A DNA stretch of 64,000 nt, from positions 123,324 to 187,323 of the forward strand of contig DATMGU010000014.1 in assembly GCA_035555315.1 (NCBI GenBank), written 5' to 3'. Below, piece after piece: positions 16,177 to 24,979 of the stretch. The stretch comes from DATMGU01 sp035555315. GTDB taxonomy: Bacteria; Pseudomonadota; Alphaproteobacteria; ATCC43930; CGMCC-115725. Positions within the stretch are counted from its first letter, which is position 1, and every line of letters begins with the position of its first letter. The notes under the pieces are model-generated. The model was not told the DNA's origin and ran no database searches. It saw nothing but the letters and a program-made list of their open reading frames with translations. The translations under genes were made by a program, and so were the position numbers.

Positions 16177-17673
16177 TCACGATCCCATCGAAGGGCGTGC
16201 CGGCGAGGCGAGGGCCGGCAAGGTGACGGTCGCCCGCAAACCGGGTCCCGGTTGTTCGTCAGGGATACCGTCGTCGACCGCGCGCCGAAGTTGGGCGTCA
16301 TCGAGGACGACTTCGCCGCCATGCAGACTTATGACGGCCTTGACTAGGCTCAGCCCCAGGCCGTTGCCGGGGGTCGTTCGGCTGCTTTCGACGCGGTAGA
16401 AGCGGTCGAAGACACGCTCGCGCTCGGTGGCCGGGATGCCGGGGCCGCTATCGGTGACCGTTAGCCGCACCTGATCGCCGCTGCGTCCGGCGGTGATGGC
16501 GACGGTACCGCCACTCGGCGTGTATTTTAGGGCATTCTCGACGAGATTGGCGATCGCTTGGCTGAGCAGATGCCGGTTGCCCGAGACGATCAGCGGCGAG
16601 GTCGCCATCGTCGAGGCGGGGCGATCCAGCGTCAGCGTCAAACGCAGTCCCGCCTCCTCGGCGACCGGCTCATAGAGGTCGACCAGGTTCACGATGATCT
16701 CGCCGAGATCGACCGGCCCCCGCGTTTCCTGCCGCGATCCGGCTTCCGCCTCGGCGATGTCGAGCAGCGCCGAGAAGGTCGCCAGCAATCCGTCGGCGTC
16801 GGCGATCGTCCGCTCCAAGGTCTCGCGGTAGCGCTCCATCGACGGTTCTTCCAGCAGCGTCACCTCGATTCGCGAGCGCAGCCGGCCCAGCGGCGAGCGC
16901 AGATCATGGGCGATGTTGTCGGTCACCTGGCGCATCGCCGCCATCAGTCGCTCGATCCGGTCGAGCATGCCGTTGAGGTTTTCCGCCAAATGATCGAATT
17001 CGTCATTCGAGCCGTGACGGGGAATGCGCCGGCTGAAATCGCCGGCGATGATGCTGCTGCTCGTGCGGTTGATCGCCTCCAGCCGGGCCAGCAACCGGCG
17101 GCTCAACAGCACCCCGCCGAGCAAACCCAGCATCACGGTCAGCAGGGCCGACCAGCCGAGTGCTTGGCGCATCCGGGCATCGAAATCGCTCCGCTCCTGG
17201 GTGTCGCGGCCGACCAGCAATTGATACCCGCCCGGCAGCACGAACGACGCCGCCTGGACGATATGCTCGGCCTCATCGCCCGTGCCTTGGCCGGCGGCGC
17301 CAACGACCAGGCTGCCGGCCCGCTGCAGCGGAAAGCGCAGCCAGCCATCCTGATCCACGGTCACGTCCGGCCAGCGTGTGAGGTTGCCGGCGATCGGGCT
17401 ATGCGTTCGGTCGGTCAATAGATAGAGCGTCGTCGTCCCGCGGGTTCGGGCGGCGCGCTGCTGGATCACCGACACCAGTCCGCCCAATCCGCGCTCGTGG
17501 TATTGCTCGGCAAGGCCGGTGATCTCGGCATCGATCGTCTCGTCGATCTGGCGGCTGACGAAGACCACCGTCTGCAGATAGACAAAGCCCAGCACGGCGA
17601 ACACCGAGACCGCGAACAACATGAGATAGACCATCGCCAGCCGAAACGTGCTGGTGCGGAACAGGGCGAACAT
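16177..17673 (-). CDS. Two-component sensor histidine kinase
   Basis: A 498-residue membrane sensor kinase. One membrane segment lies near residues 13-35 and a second near 172-194, bracketing a periplasmic sensor region of about 135 residues. A HAMP domain follows, with the NRTSSSIIAGDFSRRIP region. The HisKA box contains NIAHDLRSPLGRLRSRIE with the phospho-accepting His, and the ATPase domain carries NLVENALKYTPSGG (N box) and DSGPGIP (G box). It starts 17 bp after the stop of the response regulator, in the usual RR-HK operon order. It lies downstream of a DegP-type protease, which suggests an envelope-stress or periplasmic signal. The ligand is unknown. Confidence 0.92.
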   Translation of the reverse strand: MFALFRTSTFRLAMVYLMLFAVSVFAVLGFVYLQTVVFVSRQIDETIDAEITGLAEQYHERGLGGLVSVIQQRAARTRGTTTLYLLTDRTHSPIAGNLTRWPDVTVDQDGWLRFPLQRAGSLVVGAAGQGTGDEAEHIVQAASFVLPGGYQLLVGRDTQERSDFDARMRQALGWSALLTVMLGLLGGVLLSRRLLARLEAINRTSSSIIAGDFSRRIPRHGSNDEFDHLAENLNGMLDRIERLMAAMRQVTDNIAHDLRSPLGRLRSRIEVTLLEEPSMERYRETLERTIADADGLLATFSALLDIAEAEAGSRQETRGPVDLGEIIVNLVDLYEPVAEEAGLRLTLTLDRPASTMATSPLIVSGNRHLLSQAIANLVENALKYTPSGGTVAITAGRSGDQVRLTVTDSGPGIPATERERVFDRFYRVESSRTTPGNGLGLSLVKAVISLHGGEVVLDDAQLRRAVDDGIPDEQPGPGLRATVTLPALASPARPSMGS

Positions 17674-17690
17674 GGCCGGACCCGCGTTGT

Positions 17691-18368
17691 TTAGGCCGCT
17701 GGTTTCAAGCAGTAGCCGGCGCCGCGGATGGTGTGCAGCATCGGCTGAGCGAAGCCCTTGTCGATCTTCTGCCGGAGCCGGCTGACATGGACGTCGATGA
17801 CGTTGGTCTGCGGGTCGAAGTGATAATCCCAGACCTGTTCCAGCAGCATCGTGCGGGTGACCACATGGCCGGCGTTGCGCATCAGGTATTCCAGCAACCG
17901 GAATTCACGAGGCAACAGATCGATCTCGACACCGTCGCGCCGCACGCCGCGGGCGAGCAGGTCCATTTCCAGACCGCCGACCCGAAGGGTGGTTTCCGTC
18001 TTGCCGCCACCGCCGCGCCGCGCCAGCGCCTCGAGCCGGGCGAGCAACTCGGAGAACGCATAGGGCTTGGGCAGGTAATCGTCGCCGCCGGCGCGCAGCC
18101 CGCGCACGCGGTCATCGACCGCGTCGAGCGCCGACAGGATCAGGACCGGCGTGCGGTCGTCGTTGGAGCGTAGGGTGCTGACGATCGCCAGACCATCCAG
18201 GCCGGGCAGCATCCGGTCGATGATCATGGCATCGAACCGTTCCGAGGTGGCAAGGAACAACCCCTGGGTGCCGTCCGCCGCATGATCGACCGTATGGCCG
18301 CTTTCGCGCAGCCCTTTCATCAGATAGGCCGCGGCTTCGCGGTCATCTTCGATGACCAGGATCTTCAT
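17691..18368 (-). CDS. OmpR-family response regulator
   Basis: A 225-residue regulator. The receiver domain (1-120) has the acidic pocket IEDDR, phospho-acceptor Asp51 in IIDRMLPGLDG, the conserved Thr/Ser region LILSALDAVDD and Lys in PKPYAFSELLARLEAL. The C-terminal winged helix (about 130-222) has the LLPREFRLLEYLMRN and VIDVHVSRLRQKID signatures. It is followed after 17 bp by its cognate kinase and preceded by degP, 72 bp upstream on the same strand. It most likely binds DNA upstream of this operon or of envelope genes when phosphorylated. Confidence 0.94.
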   Translation of the reverse strand: MKILVIEDDREAAAYLMKGLRESGHTVDHAADGTQGLFLATSERFDAMIIDRMLPGLDGLAIVSTLRSNDDRTPVLILSALDAVDDRVRGLRAGGDDYLPKPYAFSELLARLEALARRGGGGKTETTLRVGGLEMDLLARGVRRDGVEIDLLPREFRLLEYLMRNAGHVVTRTMLLEQVWDYHFDPQTNVIDVHVSRLRQKIDKGFAQPMLHTIRGAGYCLKPAA

Positions 18369-18440
18369 CGCGCTGCTCCGTGACGGCCGGCGAGGACAGG
18401 GATGATCGTGGGGGCTGCGAGTCGGGACGCGGAGCTGGGC

Positions 18441-20030
18441 TCAGCCCTCTTTTTCCTTGGGCGTGACGGCGACGTAGATGTTGTTGCCGCCCCGATTGAT
18501 CAACAGCAGCACGCCCCGCCGATTGTTGTTCTGGGCGTCGCGCACCCGGTCGGACACTTCATCGGGTTTCGACACGCTTTGCTCGTTGACCGCGATGATG
18601 ACGTCGCCCGCCTGAATGCCGCGCTCGGCCGCGGCACTGCCGTCGCGTACCCGGGACACCAGAACGCCCTTCACTTCCTTGGGGATGTTCAGCCGGCGGC
18701 GGATATCCGGGTTCAATCCGGATAGGGTGAGGCCCAGCGAGGACGCGTTCTCGATCGGCGGCGTGGGATCGGGTTTCTCGACCGACGCCACCTTGGTCTC
18801 GTCCGGCAATTGGCCCAGCGTCGCTTGGACGGTCTGGATCGCGTTCTTGCGCCATAGTGTCACATCAACCTTGGAGCCGACCGGCGTCTCCGCGACCAGC
18901 CGCGGCAGGTCGCGCATCTTATCGACGGGCTTGCCGTTGAATTTCTGGATGACGTCGCCGTTGCGGATGCCGGCCTTTGCGCTGGGCCCGTTCTCGGTGA
19001 CGTTCGAGACCAGGGCGCCGGCCGGATGGTCGGTATCGAGACCCAGGCTGCCCGCGATCTCCGGCGTCACTTCCTGGATGTTGACACCCAGCCAGCCGCG
19101 CTCGACCTTGCCGTTTTTGCGCAGTTGCGCCAACACGGCTTTCGCCTGGTTCGCCGGGATGGCGAAGCCGATGCCGACGCTGCCGCCATTGGGCGAATAG
19201 ATCGCGGTGTTGATGCCGATCACATGGCCGCTGAGGTCGAAGGTCGGGCCGCCCGAATTGCCCCGGTTGATCGACGCGTCGATCTGCATGAAATCATCGT
19301 AACTGCTTTCGCCGATCACGCGGCCTCGGGCCGACACGATGCCGGCGGTGACGGTGCCGCCCAGGCCGAACGGATTGCCGACCGCGATCACCCAGTCGCC
19401 GACCTTGGCGCCATCGCTGTCGCCCAGTTCGACATAGGGTAGCGGCTTCGGCGCGTCGATCTTCAACAACGCGAGGTCGGTCCGCTTGTCGCGGCCGATC
19501 AGCTTCGCCGGGTGCCGGCTGTCGTCTTGGAAGATCACGGTAACGGTCTCGGCATCGCCCGCGACGTGATTGTTGGTCACGACATAGCCGCTCGGATCGA
19601 TGATGAAGCCGGACCCCAGCGACACGACCTTGCGCGCCGGCTGGTTCGGTACCGTGCGGCCACCCCGGTTCTGCTGCTGCTCGAAGAAGCGGCGCAACAA
19701 TTCGTCGAAGGGGGAGTTCGGGTTGCCGGAGCCGGAGCCTGGCCCTTCGTCATCGTCCATGCCGTCCGTGCCCGCGGCGCCGGCGCGCTGGGTCACCGAG
19801 ATATTGACCACGGCCGGCAGGACCTTCTCGACCAGCGGCGACAGGCTGGGCAGCGCCGAACCCAGCACGCTCGCCGAACTCTGCGCATGGGCCAGGGGGG
19901 TGAGGACCGGGACGAGCGGTCCAACGGCCAGCGCGGCCCCGATGCCGATGATCGACAACGCCCGGGTCGGGCGTCTGACAAAAATCGTCGTCGATCGAGC
20001 GAGGAGTCGGAACGGGTGCGTCGGCTGCAT
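18441..20030 (-). CDS. Periplasmic serine protease, DegP/HtrA (Do) family
   Basis: A 529-residue trypsin-fold protease/chaperone. The N-terminus has a long signal region with a hydrophobic stretch ending PLAHAQS, cleaved near residue 49. The catalytic triad is H155 (NNHVAG), D185 (TDLALLKID) and S259 (NRGNSGGPTF). Two PDZ domains follow, the first beginning around WLGVNIQEVTPE and the second around ISNL-like residues near 440-529. The start at 20030 is supported by a GGAGAAG site 6 bases upstream; an upstream ATG would add 23 or more unlikely residues. It degrades or refolds misfolded periplasmic proteins. It is immediately upstream of a two-component system on the same strand, a combination seen in envelope-stress operons. 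Confidence 0.93.
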   Translation of the reverse strand: MQPTHPFRLLARSTTIFVRRPTRALSIIGIGAALAVGPLVPVLTPLAHAQSSASVLGSALPSLSPLVEKVLPAVVNISVTQRAGAAGTDGMDDDEGPGSGSGNPNSPFDELLRRFFEQQQNRGGRTVPNQPARKVVSLGSGFIIDPSGYVVTNNHVAGDAETVTVIFQDDSRHPAKLIGRDKRTDLALLKIDAPKPLPYVELGDSDGAKVGDWVIAVGNPFGLGGTVTAGIVSARGRVIGESSYDDFMQIDASINRGNSGGPTFDLSGHVIGINTAIYSPNGGSVGIGFAIPANQAKAVLAQLRKNGKVERGWLGVNIQEVTPEIAGSLGLDTDHPAGALVSNVTENGPSAKAGIRNGDVIQKFNGKPVDKMRDLPRLVAETPVGSKVDVTLWRKNAIQTVQATLGQLPDETKVASVEKPDPTPPIENASSLGLTLSGLNPDIRRRLNIPKEVKGVLVSRVRDGSAAAERGIQAGDVIIAVNEQSVSKPDEVSDRVRDAQNNNRRGVLLLINRGGNNIYVAVTPKEKEG

Positions 20031-20486
20031 GATCTTCTCCGTGAGGGGGCCGAGACGGTTGAACGGCTGCACCATGCGGTCAACCCCCTCTTGTTGTAAC
20101 ATAGGAGCGATACTCTGAGCTGCTCCTGTCGTCGGCATTAAATCTTTGTCATTTGCCAAATCTCTGCCATTCGCCCTGCCGAGACGCCATCGCAATCCGC
20201 CGATGTCGTGCTAAGTCACGAAATTGACCGAAAACGCGATGCCGCGCTGGAGGAAAGCTGCGTTTATTCCGTTCGATATGGCAAGATGATGTCGCGGTAG
20301 GAAATGGGGGCAAGTGCGGGTCGCGCGACAACCGCACTTGAAAAGCAACCTGCTGCTAAGGATCTATGGTCTTAGATGGTCTGATCGGGTCGACGGGCGC
20401 CACTCGGGCGTTTGTCGGCATCACATTTTTCAGGACGGGAAACCCTGGACAATGATCTGTTCGGGGTAGGGGAGGCGACACACGGC
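20031..20486. other. Intergenic region between divergent degP and DedA genes
   Basis: About 455 bases separate two divergent genes. The only elements I can support are the ribosome-binding sites at each end (GGAGAAG for degP, GGAGGCG at 20471-20477 for the DedA gene). Short open frames here have no family features. Promoters for both genes must lie here, but no hexamer pair was clear enough to report. Confidence 0.5.
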
Positions 20487-21116
20487 ATGGATCTCCAGAA
20501 GCTCATCGCCGACTACGGGGCGATGTTCTATGCCATCACCGTCGTCTGGACATTTCTCGAAGGTGAGACATTTGTGCTTTTCGCGGGCTTCGCCGCCGCG
20601 CAAGGCTCGATCAATCCCTTGCTGCTGGTCCTTTGCGCCTGGATCGGCAGCTTTTTCGGCGACCAGCTGTATTTTTTCATCGGCAAGCAATATGGCGTGA
20701 GGCTGCTCGAGCGCTTCCCGCGCTGGCGGTCGGGCGTCGACATGGTGCTGGGGTGGCTGAAGCGCTATAACGCCACCTTCATCCTGACCTTCCGCTTCAT
20801 CTACGGCGTGCGTAATTTCGCGTCCTTCACCATGGGGATGAGCGGGCTGAGCTGGCCGCGCTTTCTGGCGCTCAATTTCGTGGCCGCCGGGATCTGGTCG
20901 TGTGCCTTCGTCGGTGCCGGATATTTTGGCGGCCACGCGTTGGGCTCGTTGCTCGGCCCCGCCGCGCAGAACTTCGCGATCGGCATGCTGGGCGTGTTTC
21001 TCGCCGTGGTGACTGTGGTGATGGGCATCCATAAGTGGCGGTCGAAGCGCAAGCATCGACGGGCGGCTGCTCGGTCGGGGGCCTCGGTCCCGCTCAATCC
21101 GGGGCCGCCAACCTAA
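20487..21116 (+). CDS. DedA-family membrane protein
   Basis: A 209-residue DedA / SNARE-associated-domain protein. Hydrophobic segments lie near residues 13-38, 45-70, 130-155 and 165-190. The conserved family features are present: an F/LEGETFVLFAGFAA segment after the first helix, G-x-x-x-G-D-Q-L-Y-F-F-I-G, and FRFIYGVRNFASFTMGMSG with the essential arginines. DedA proteins act in membrane lipid homeostasis as undecaprenyl-phosphate or phospholipid translocases. The ATG at 20487, with GGAGGCG 9 bases upstream, is preferred over a longer frame. It ends 5 bp before a convergent small gene. Confidence 0.92.
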   Translation: MDLQKLIADYGAMFYAITVVWTFLEGETFVLFAGFAAAQGSINPLLLVLCAWIGSFFGDQLYFFIGKQYGVRLLERFPRWRSGVDMVLGWLKRYNATFILTFRFIYGVRNFASFTMGMSGLSWPRFLALNFVAAGIWSCAFVGAGYFGGHALGSLLGPAAQNFAIGMLGVFLAVVTVVMGIHKWRSKRKHRRAAARSGASVPLNPGPPT

Positions 21117-21121
21117 TTCCG

Positions 21122-21526
21122 TCAGCGGCTTGCCAGGTGGATCAGATAGTCGGCGAAATCGGCCGGTTTCAGCTTGAGTTCGGGGTCGCTCTCGTTGCCG
21201 GCCAAGGCGTGGGTGACGATGATATGGTTCTCGACCTGGGCGGGGACGATCTTGAACAGACCCTGCGTGCCTTTGATTCGCGGATAGAGCGTCGGGTCGA
21301 TCGACTTCACCTTGCCGGCGACCCGATCGAGGATCGCCGCCTCGTCGAGGCCATCGGCCGCCTGTTGTTTCACCGGCTTCCAGTCGGTCAGCCCGGCCCA
21401 GCCCGCCGCGATCACCCCTGCGATCGGCTCTTCGGTAAAGCCCAGCTTGTAGATGTGCTTGCTCAAGCCGACATCCGACGCCCATTTGCCGAGCGTCGCA
21501 CTGCGCGCGACGTAAAGATGTCCCAT
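21122..21526 (-). CDS. Uncharacterised 134-residue protein, possibly GIY-YIG-like
   Basis: I do not recognise a firm family. The protein begins GHLYVARSATLGKWA and continues HIYKLGFTEEP. The spacing of an L-Y-V strand and a Y-K-L-G-F-T strand recalls the two short beta strands of GIY-YIG nuclease domains, especially the T5orf172-like group. The catalytic Arg and Glu cannot be placed with confidence. There is no signal peptide or membrane segment. The C-terminus (KPADFADYLIHLASR) is amphipathic. It ends 5 bp from the convergent DedA gene. Codon use is like its neighbours, so it is probably a real native gene. Confidence 0.6.
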   Translation of the reverse strand: MGHLYVARSATLGKWASDVGLSKHIYKLGFTEEPIAGVIAAGWAGLTDWKPVKQQAADGLDEAAILDRVAGKVKSIDPTLYPRIKGTQGLFKIVPAQVENHIIVTHALAGNESDPELKLKPADFADYLIHLASR

Positions 21527-21607
21527 TCGGGTTCCCGCCTGCTTCGACGCCTATGCCGATCGGCCGATCCGATCGGCGACGTTGCGGCCCCTTAGACGAT
21601 TTCCGGG

Positions 21608-21655
21608 CAAAAGCCCAGGCCGCCAAAAGCCCAGGCTACCAAAAGCTCAGGTGGG
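21608..21655. repeat. 16-bp tandem repeat, three copies
   Basis: Three consecutive 16-base units begin CAAAAGCCCAGGC, CAAAAGCCCAGGC and CAAAAGCTCAGGT and differ in the last bases of each unit. They lie in the spacer between the small 21122 gene and flhF. The unit is too short for CRISPR and resembles a slippage product. Confidence 0.8.
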
Positions 21656-21676
21656 GGCTCCGGCGGGCGAGGGCGG

Positions 21677-22630
21677 TCAGTCGTGCCAGCTCGCATCCGC
21701 GGTGGCGGTCGTCAGCAGGCGCCGGGCCAGCAGAGCCGGGGTGAACGGCCGCAATCCATAGGCGAAATGCGGTGTGACCGCGCCGCCGATCAGCGTGAGG
21801 CCGGCCTCCGCCGCGGCGATCACCGGGGCCAGCCGACGGGCGAGTTCCAGACGGGTCACCATGAAGCGACGGACGCCGATGCCTGCCGCCGCATGGGCGA
21901 GGGCCGCGGCTTCGATGCCGCCCATATCGGCGGGCAAGACCAGCACCGGTTCGGCGGCGCTGCGCATGGCGAGGCGGGCGCAGGCGGCAAGTCCGGCGGC
22001 GTCATGGGCGGTAATCGGCGCGGTATCGATCAGGACGGTCTTGCTGACCAGGGCCACGAAGCCGGCGCTGGCGGTGTCGGTCGGGTCGATCGGCCAGACG
22101 CGGATGCCCAGGACGCTGGCGATCATTTCGAGGTGTTCGACACCGCCGGCGCGGTCTGTGTCCGTGGTGAGGATCGCCGGTTGGCGGTCGATCCCGTCGG
22201 GACCGCGCGCCGCGAGCTTGCCGAGCAGGGTGGTTTTGCCCGCGGCTGCCGGGCCCAGCAATAGGAGGCGGGTCGCCCCTGCGCGGGGCAGCCGGCCAAA
22301 GCCGATCGTCATCCGCAATCCCGTGGTCAGCAGGGTCAGCGGGTCACGGGAGCGCCGGATGCGCGGCTCGGTCAGGATATTGCGGCGCAATGCCGGCGAC
22401 GCGCCATGCCAGATCAGGGCACGGGCGACCACGGCCGCGGCGGTGGTGTCACCGCCGTCGCCGGCGAGATCGCCACCCGCCGCTATTGCCGTGGCACTAT
22501 TCTCGTCGACCAAGCCCGCGAACGCGCCTTCCTCGCTGCCTTCCACGATGTGGCTATTCGGCCCGAGGGCATCGGCGGCGAGCGACGCCGCGCGGGACGC
22601 GTCGTCCGTGTTGAGAAATCTAAGGCGCAT
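21677..22630 (-). CDS. flhF: FlhF-like SRP-type GTPase (flagellar placement)
   Basis: A 317-residue SRP-family GTPase. The N-terminus (MRLRFLNTDDASRAASLAAD, then ALGPNSHIV) matches the FlhF start, and the G domain follows after a short B-like region. G1 is GPAAAGKTT (126-134), DTDRAGGVEHL corresponds to G2, and DTAP replaces the usual DTAG at G3. At G4, TRLE stands where TKLD is expected. FlhF sets flagellar number and position at the pole with FlhG, but no other flagellar gene is in the window. The ATG at 22630 is chosen because it gives the family N-terminus. A longer frame to 22690 would include a duplicated segment. The G3/G4 changes could weaken GTP specificity. Confidence 0.78.
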   Translation of the reverse strand: MRLRFLNTDDASRAASLAADALGPNSHIVEGSEEGAFAGLVDENSATAIAAGGDLAGDGGDTTAAAVVARALIWHGASPALRRNILTEPRIRRSRDPLTLLTTGLRMTIGFGRLPRAGATRLLLLGPAAAGKTTLLGKLAARGPDGIDRQPAILTTDTDRAGGVEHLEMIASVLGIRVWPIDPTDTASAGFVALVSKTVLIDTAPITAHDAAGLAACARLAMRSAAEPVLVLPADMGGIEAAALAHAAAGIGVRRFMVTRLELARRLAPVIAAAEAGLTLIGGAVTPHFAYGLRPFTPALLARRLLTTATADASWHD

Positions 22631-22635
22631 GGCGC

Positions 22636-22668
22636 ACACGAAGCATGGGGAGGACACGAAGCATGGGG
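22636..22668. repeat. Direct repeat upstream of flhF
   Basis: The 15-base sequence ACACGAAGCATGGGG occurs twice, at 22636-22650 and 22654-22668 (period 18), immediately upstream of the proposed flhF start codon. It may have duplicated part of the leader. Confidence 0.75.
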
Positions 22669-22857
22669 TAACCGCCATCCGGGAGAACATTCACGACCGA
22701 TAGCTTCCGCCATGGACCTTAAAATTTCGTGAGGCGGTGTGGTCGCCCGATATCCGACGTGGTGGTCCCGCCGTTTTCCGCTCGGTTCCCCGCCTTTTCC
22801 CCTATATCCGGGCCTTTTCTCCTATATCCTGTGCGCTGGATTGAACCAGGGTGTGGC

Positions 22858-23358
22858 ATGACAATCGATCGGGAGCTGTTCAAGGCCGGCATGCGCCAAT
22901 TGGCGTCGGGGGTTACCATCATCGCGACCCAGCATGATGGCGAGCGTCGTGGGCTGACCGCCACGGCAGTGTGTTCGGTTTCGACCGATCCGCCGACGCT
23001 GTTGTGCTGCGTCAACCGGCAGAGCAAGCCGCACGACTTGATCGAGGCGGCCGGGTGCTTCTCGATCAACGTGCTGGCCGTCGAGGACGCGGCGCTCGCC
23101 AACCGGTTCTCCGGGGGCGAGACCGGCGAAGCACGGTTCGAAGTGGGCAGCTGGGGCACCCTGGTGACCGGTGCGCCGATCCTGGAGACGGCGCTGGCGA
23201 GTTTCGACTGCGCCGTGACCGAGACGCTCGACGGGATCACCCATACAGTATTCATCGGACGGGTCCGCGCGGTCGCGACGCGCCCCGGCCGGCCGGCCCT
23301 GCTTTATGCCGAAGGCGACTATGCGGGCTTGGCTCGCCTCAATACGGAAACCGGCTGA
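22858..23358 (+). CDS. Flavin reductase domain protein (FMN-binding split barrel)
   Basis: A 166-residue protein of the flavin reductase-like (HpaC/DIM6) family. Family features are FKAGMRQLASGVTIIAT at the N-terminus, LTATAVCSVSTDPPTLLCCV forming the flavin-binding strands, C-F-S-I-N-V-L and a final G-R-V-R-A-V strand. It reduces FMN or FAD with NAD(P)H, usually to supply a monooxygenase, but no partner oxygenase is nearby. The ATG at 22858 matches the family start; the upstream extension is not conserved in character. Confidence 0.9.
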   Translation: MTIDRELFKAGMRQLASGVTIIATQHDGERRGLTATAVCSVSTDPPTLLCCVNRQSKPHDLIEAAGCFSINVLAVEDAALANRFSGGETGEARFEVGSWGTLVTGAPILETALASFDCAVTETLDGITHTVFIGRVRAVATRPGRPALLYAEGDYAGLARLNTETG

Positions 23359-23421
23359 TGCCGAAAGGCTGCCGGACCGGCGCTACAGGCTCCCAGGGAA
23401 ACGCTCCGCGGGGCATTGGCG

Positions 23422-23625
23422 CTAAGCGATGATATCCGGCAGCAGCATGCTTTCCAGCCGCGCGATCGAATCTTTCAGCGCCAATTTGCGCTTCTTCAGC
23501 CGCTGCATCTGCAACTGGTCGAAACTCGCGGCATCGGCGATGTGGGCGATCACCTGGTCGAGGTCGCGATGCTCCGTCTTGAGCGCCGCGAGGGTATCTT
23601 TGATCGCTTCGATATCGAGATCCAT
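23422..23625 (-). CDS. DUF465 / YdcH-family small protein
   Basis: A 67-residue helical protein. It begins MDLDIEAIKDTLAALKTEHR and has the L-x-x-x-H-R-D-L-D and L-K-K-R-K-L-A-L-K-D pattern of the DUF465 (YdcH) family, which forms a two-helix coiled coil. The long open frame upstream is not conserved; the ATG at 23625 gives the family length. Function is unknown in general. A second DUF465 gene lies 1.4 kb to the right, on the other strand. Confidence 0.85.
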   Translation of the reverse strand: MDLDIEAIKDTLAALKTEHRDLDQVIAHIADAASFDQLQMQRLKKRKLALKDSIARLESMLLPDIIA

Positions 23626-23712
23626 GGCCTGGCATAATCGAGGCCCGGGTGCTTTCGGGCGAAGGGGCGGGACTATATCAAACTCTGTTCGCCAGCGTGA
23701 GTGCGGTACGGC

Positions 23713-24210
23713 ATGGCGGTTATGACGGCCGAAACCGGGCCACCTCCGGCCCTTTCGACCGATTTTTGGCGATTTTCCGTGGCCTTCTATGGCCAGCCCG
23801 GCGTCGCAGCGGCATGTCTCGCGTTGCAGGACCGACACGGTCTCGATGTGAATCTGGTGCTGCTCTGCCTTTGGGTGGGTGAGATCGGCCACCGTCTGAC
23901 GCCGGCCGATCTAGCCCGCCTGAAGCGGGCCGTGGCCCGCTGGAACACGGATGTGTTGATGCCGTTGCGCGCCGCTCGGCAGGCGCTCAAACCCGGTCCG
24001 GCCTCACTTTATGCCGCGGCGAAGACGCTCGAACTCGACGCGGAACGCCATGCTCAGGGGATGCTGCTCGATGCTTTGGGGAAACAGCCGACGATGCCTG
24101 CCACCCATGCGGCCGCCGTCGCCAACCTTGATCTCTATCTACCGGCCAGGGCAGGGGCCGAACGATCGGCGCTGCTGACCGCGTTGTCGGCGGATCGGAC
24201 AGAAGCCTAA
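23713..24210 (+). CDS. TIGR02444 / DUF2390 family protein
   Basis: A protein of about 165 residues, helical and soluble. The start region FWRFSVAFYGQPGVAAACLA and NLVLLCLWVG are characteristic of the TIGR02444 (DUF2390) family, whose function is unknown. WNTDVLMPLRAARQALK follows in the middle. Two ATGs (23713 and 23722) are close together and either could be used. The gene overlaps the convergent ubiX stop by 4 bp. Confidence 0.82.
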   Translation: MAVMTAETGPPPALSTDFWRFSVAFYGQPGVAAACLALQDRHGLDVNLVLLCLWVGEIGHRLTPADLARLKRAVARWNTDVLMPLRAARQALKPGPASLYAAAKTLELDAERHAQGMLLDALGKQPTMPATHAAAVANLDLYLPARAGAERSALLTALSADRTEA

Positions 24211-24827
24211 GCGGGCTTCACCTTGCGCACCGCGCGGATCGGCCGGTCCCCTTGCGCCGGCGGTTCGCCCCAGCGGCGGGTCGTCCCGGTGTCGATGTCG
24301 AAGAGATCCAGCACACGCCCGACGGTATGGTCCACCATCTCGTCCAGCGATGCGGGGCGGGCGTAGAACGCCGGCACCGGTGGGGCGATGACGGCGCCCA
24401 TCTCCGAGAGCAGCGTCAAGTTGCGCAGATGGCCGGTATGGAGCGGCGTCTCACGCACCATCAGCACCAGGCGTCGGCGCTCCTTCAGGGTGACGTCGGC
24501 GGCACGTGTCAGCAAGGTCGAGGTGACGCCGGTGGCGATCTCCGACAGGCTTTTGATCGAGCATGGGGCGATGACCATGCCGAGGGTTCGGAACGAGCCC
24601 GACGAGATCGCGGCGCCGATATCGGCGGGCGCGTAGCTCACATCGGCGAGGGCGCGCACATCGGCCAGTTTGCGCTCGGTCTCGCAGGCGAGCGTCACCT
24701 CCGCCGAGCGGGACAGCACCAGATGCGTCTCGATGTCGAGCGGGCGCAGCATCTCCAAGAGACGGATCCCGTAGATCGTCCCGGACGCGCCGGTAATGCC
24801 GATGACGAGGCGTCGTGCCGTGCTCAT
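24207..24827 (-). CDS. ubiX: Flavin prenyltransferase UbiX
   Basis: A 206-residue UbiX/Pad1 protein. GITGASGTIYGIRLLEML forms the nucleotide-binding loop, SSGSFRTLGMVIAPCS supplies the FMN-binding region, and LVLMVRETPLHTGHLRNL is the family signature that holds dimethylallyl phosphate. It prenylates FMN for UbiD-type decarboxylases, chiefly in ubiquinone synthesis. The partner ubiD is not in the window. The gene overlaps the convergent TIGR02444 gene by 4 bp. Confidence 0.95.
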   Translation of the reverse strand: MSTARRLVIGITGASGTIYGIRLLEMLRPLDIETHLVLSRSAEVTLACETERKLADVRALADVSYAPADIGAAISSGSFRTLGMVIAPCSIKSLSEIATGVTSTLLTRAADVTLKERRRLVLMVRETPLHTGHLRNLTLLSEMGAVIAPPVPAFYARPASLDEMVDHTVGRVLDLFDIDTGTTRRWGEPPAQGDRPIRAVRKVKPA

Positions 24828-24871
24828 GCTCTCCCGCTCATCCTTCGCCGAAACTTGGATACCCCGCCGAG

Positions 24872-24909
24872 CCCTCTTGCCGACCCCCTGCCCCTCTTGC
24901 CGACCCCCT
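24872..24909. repeat. Perfect 18-bp direct repeat in the ubiX upstream region
   Basis: CCCTCTTGCCGACCCCCT occurs at 24872-24889 and again at 24892-24909 (period 20). It lies between the divergent ubiX and DUF465 starts. Confidence 0.8.
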
Positions 24910-24979
24910 TGGAGGTCGCCGATTTCGGGCGTAGGCTACCGGTGTTCCCGGTGCTGGGAAAGCCTCAGGAGGGTTGTTC

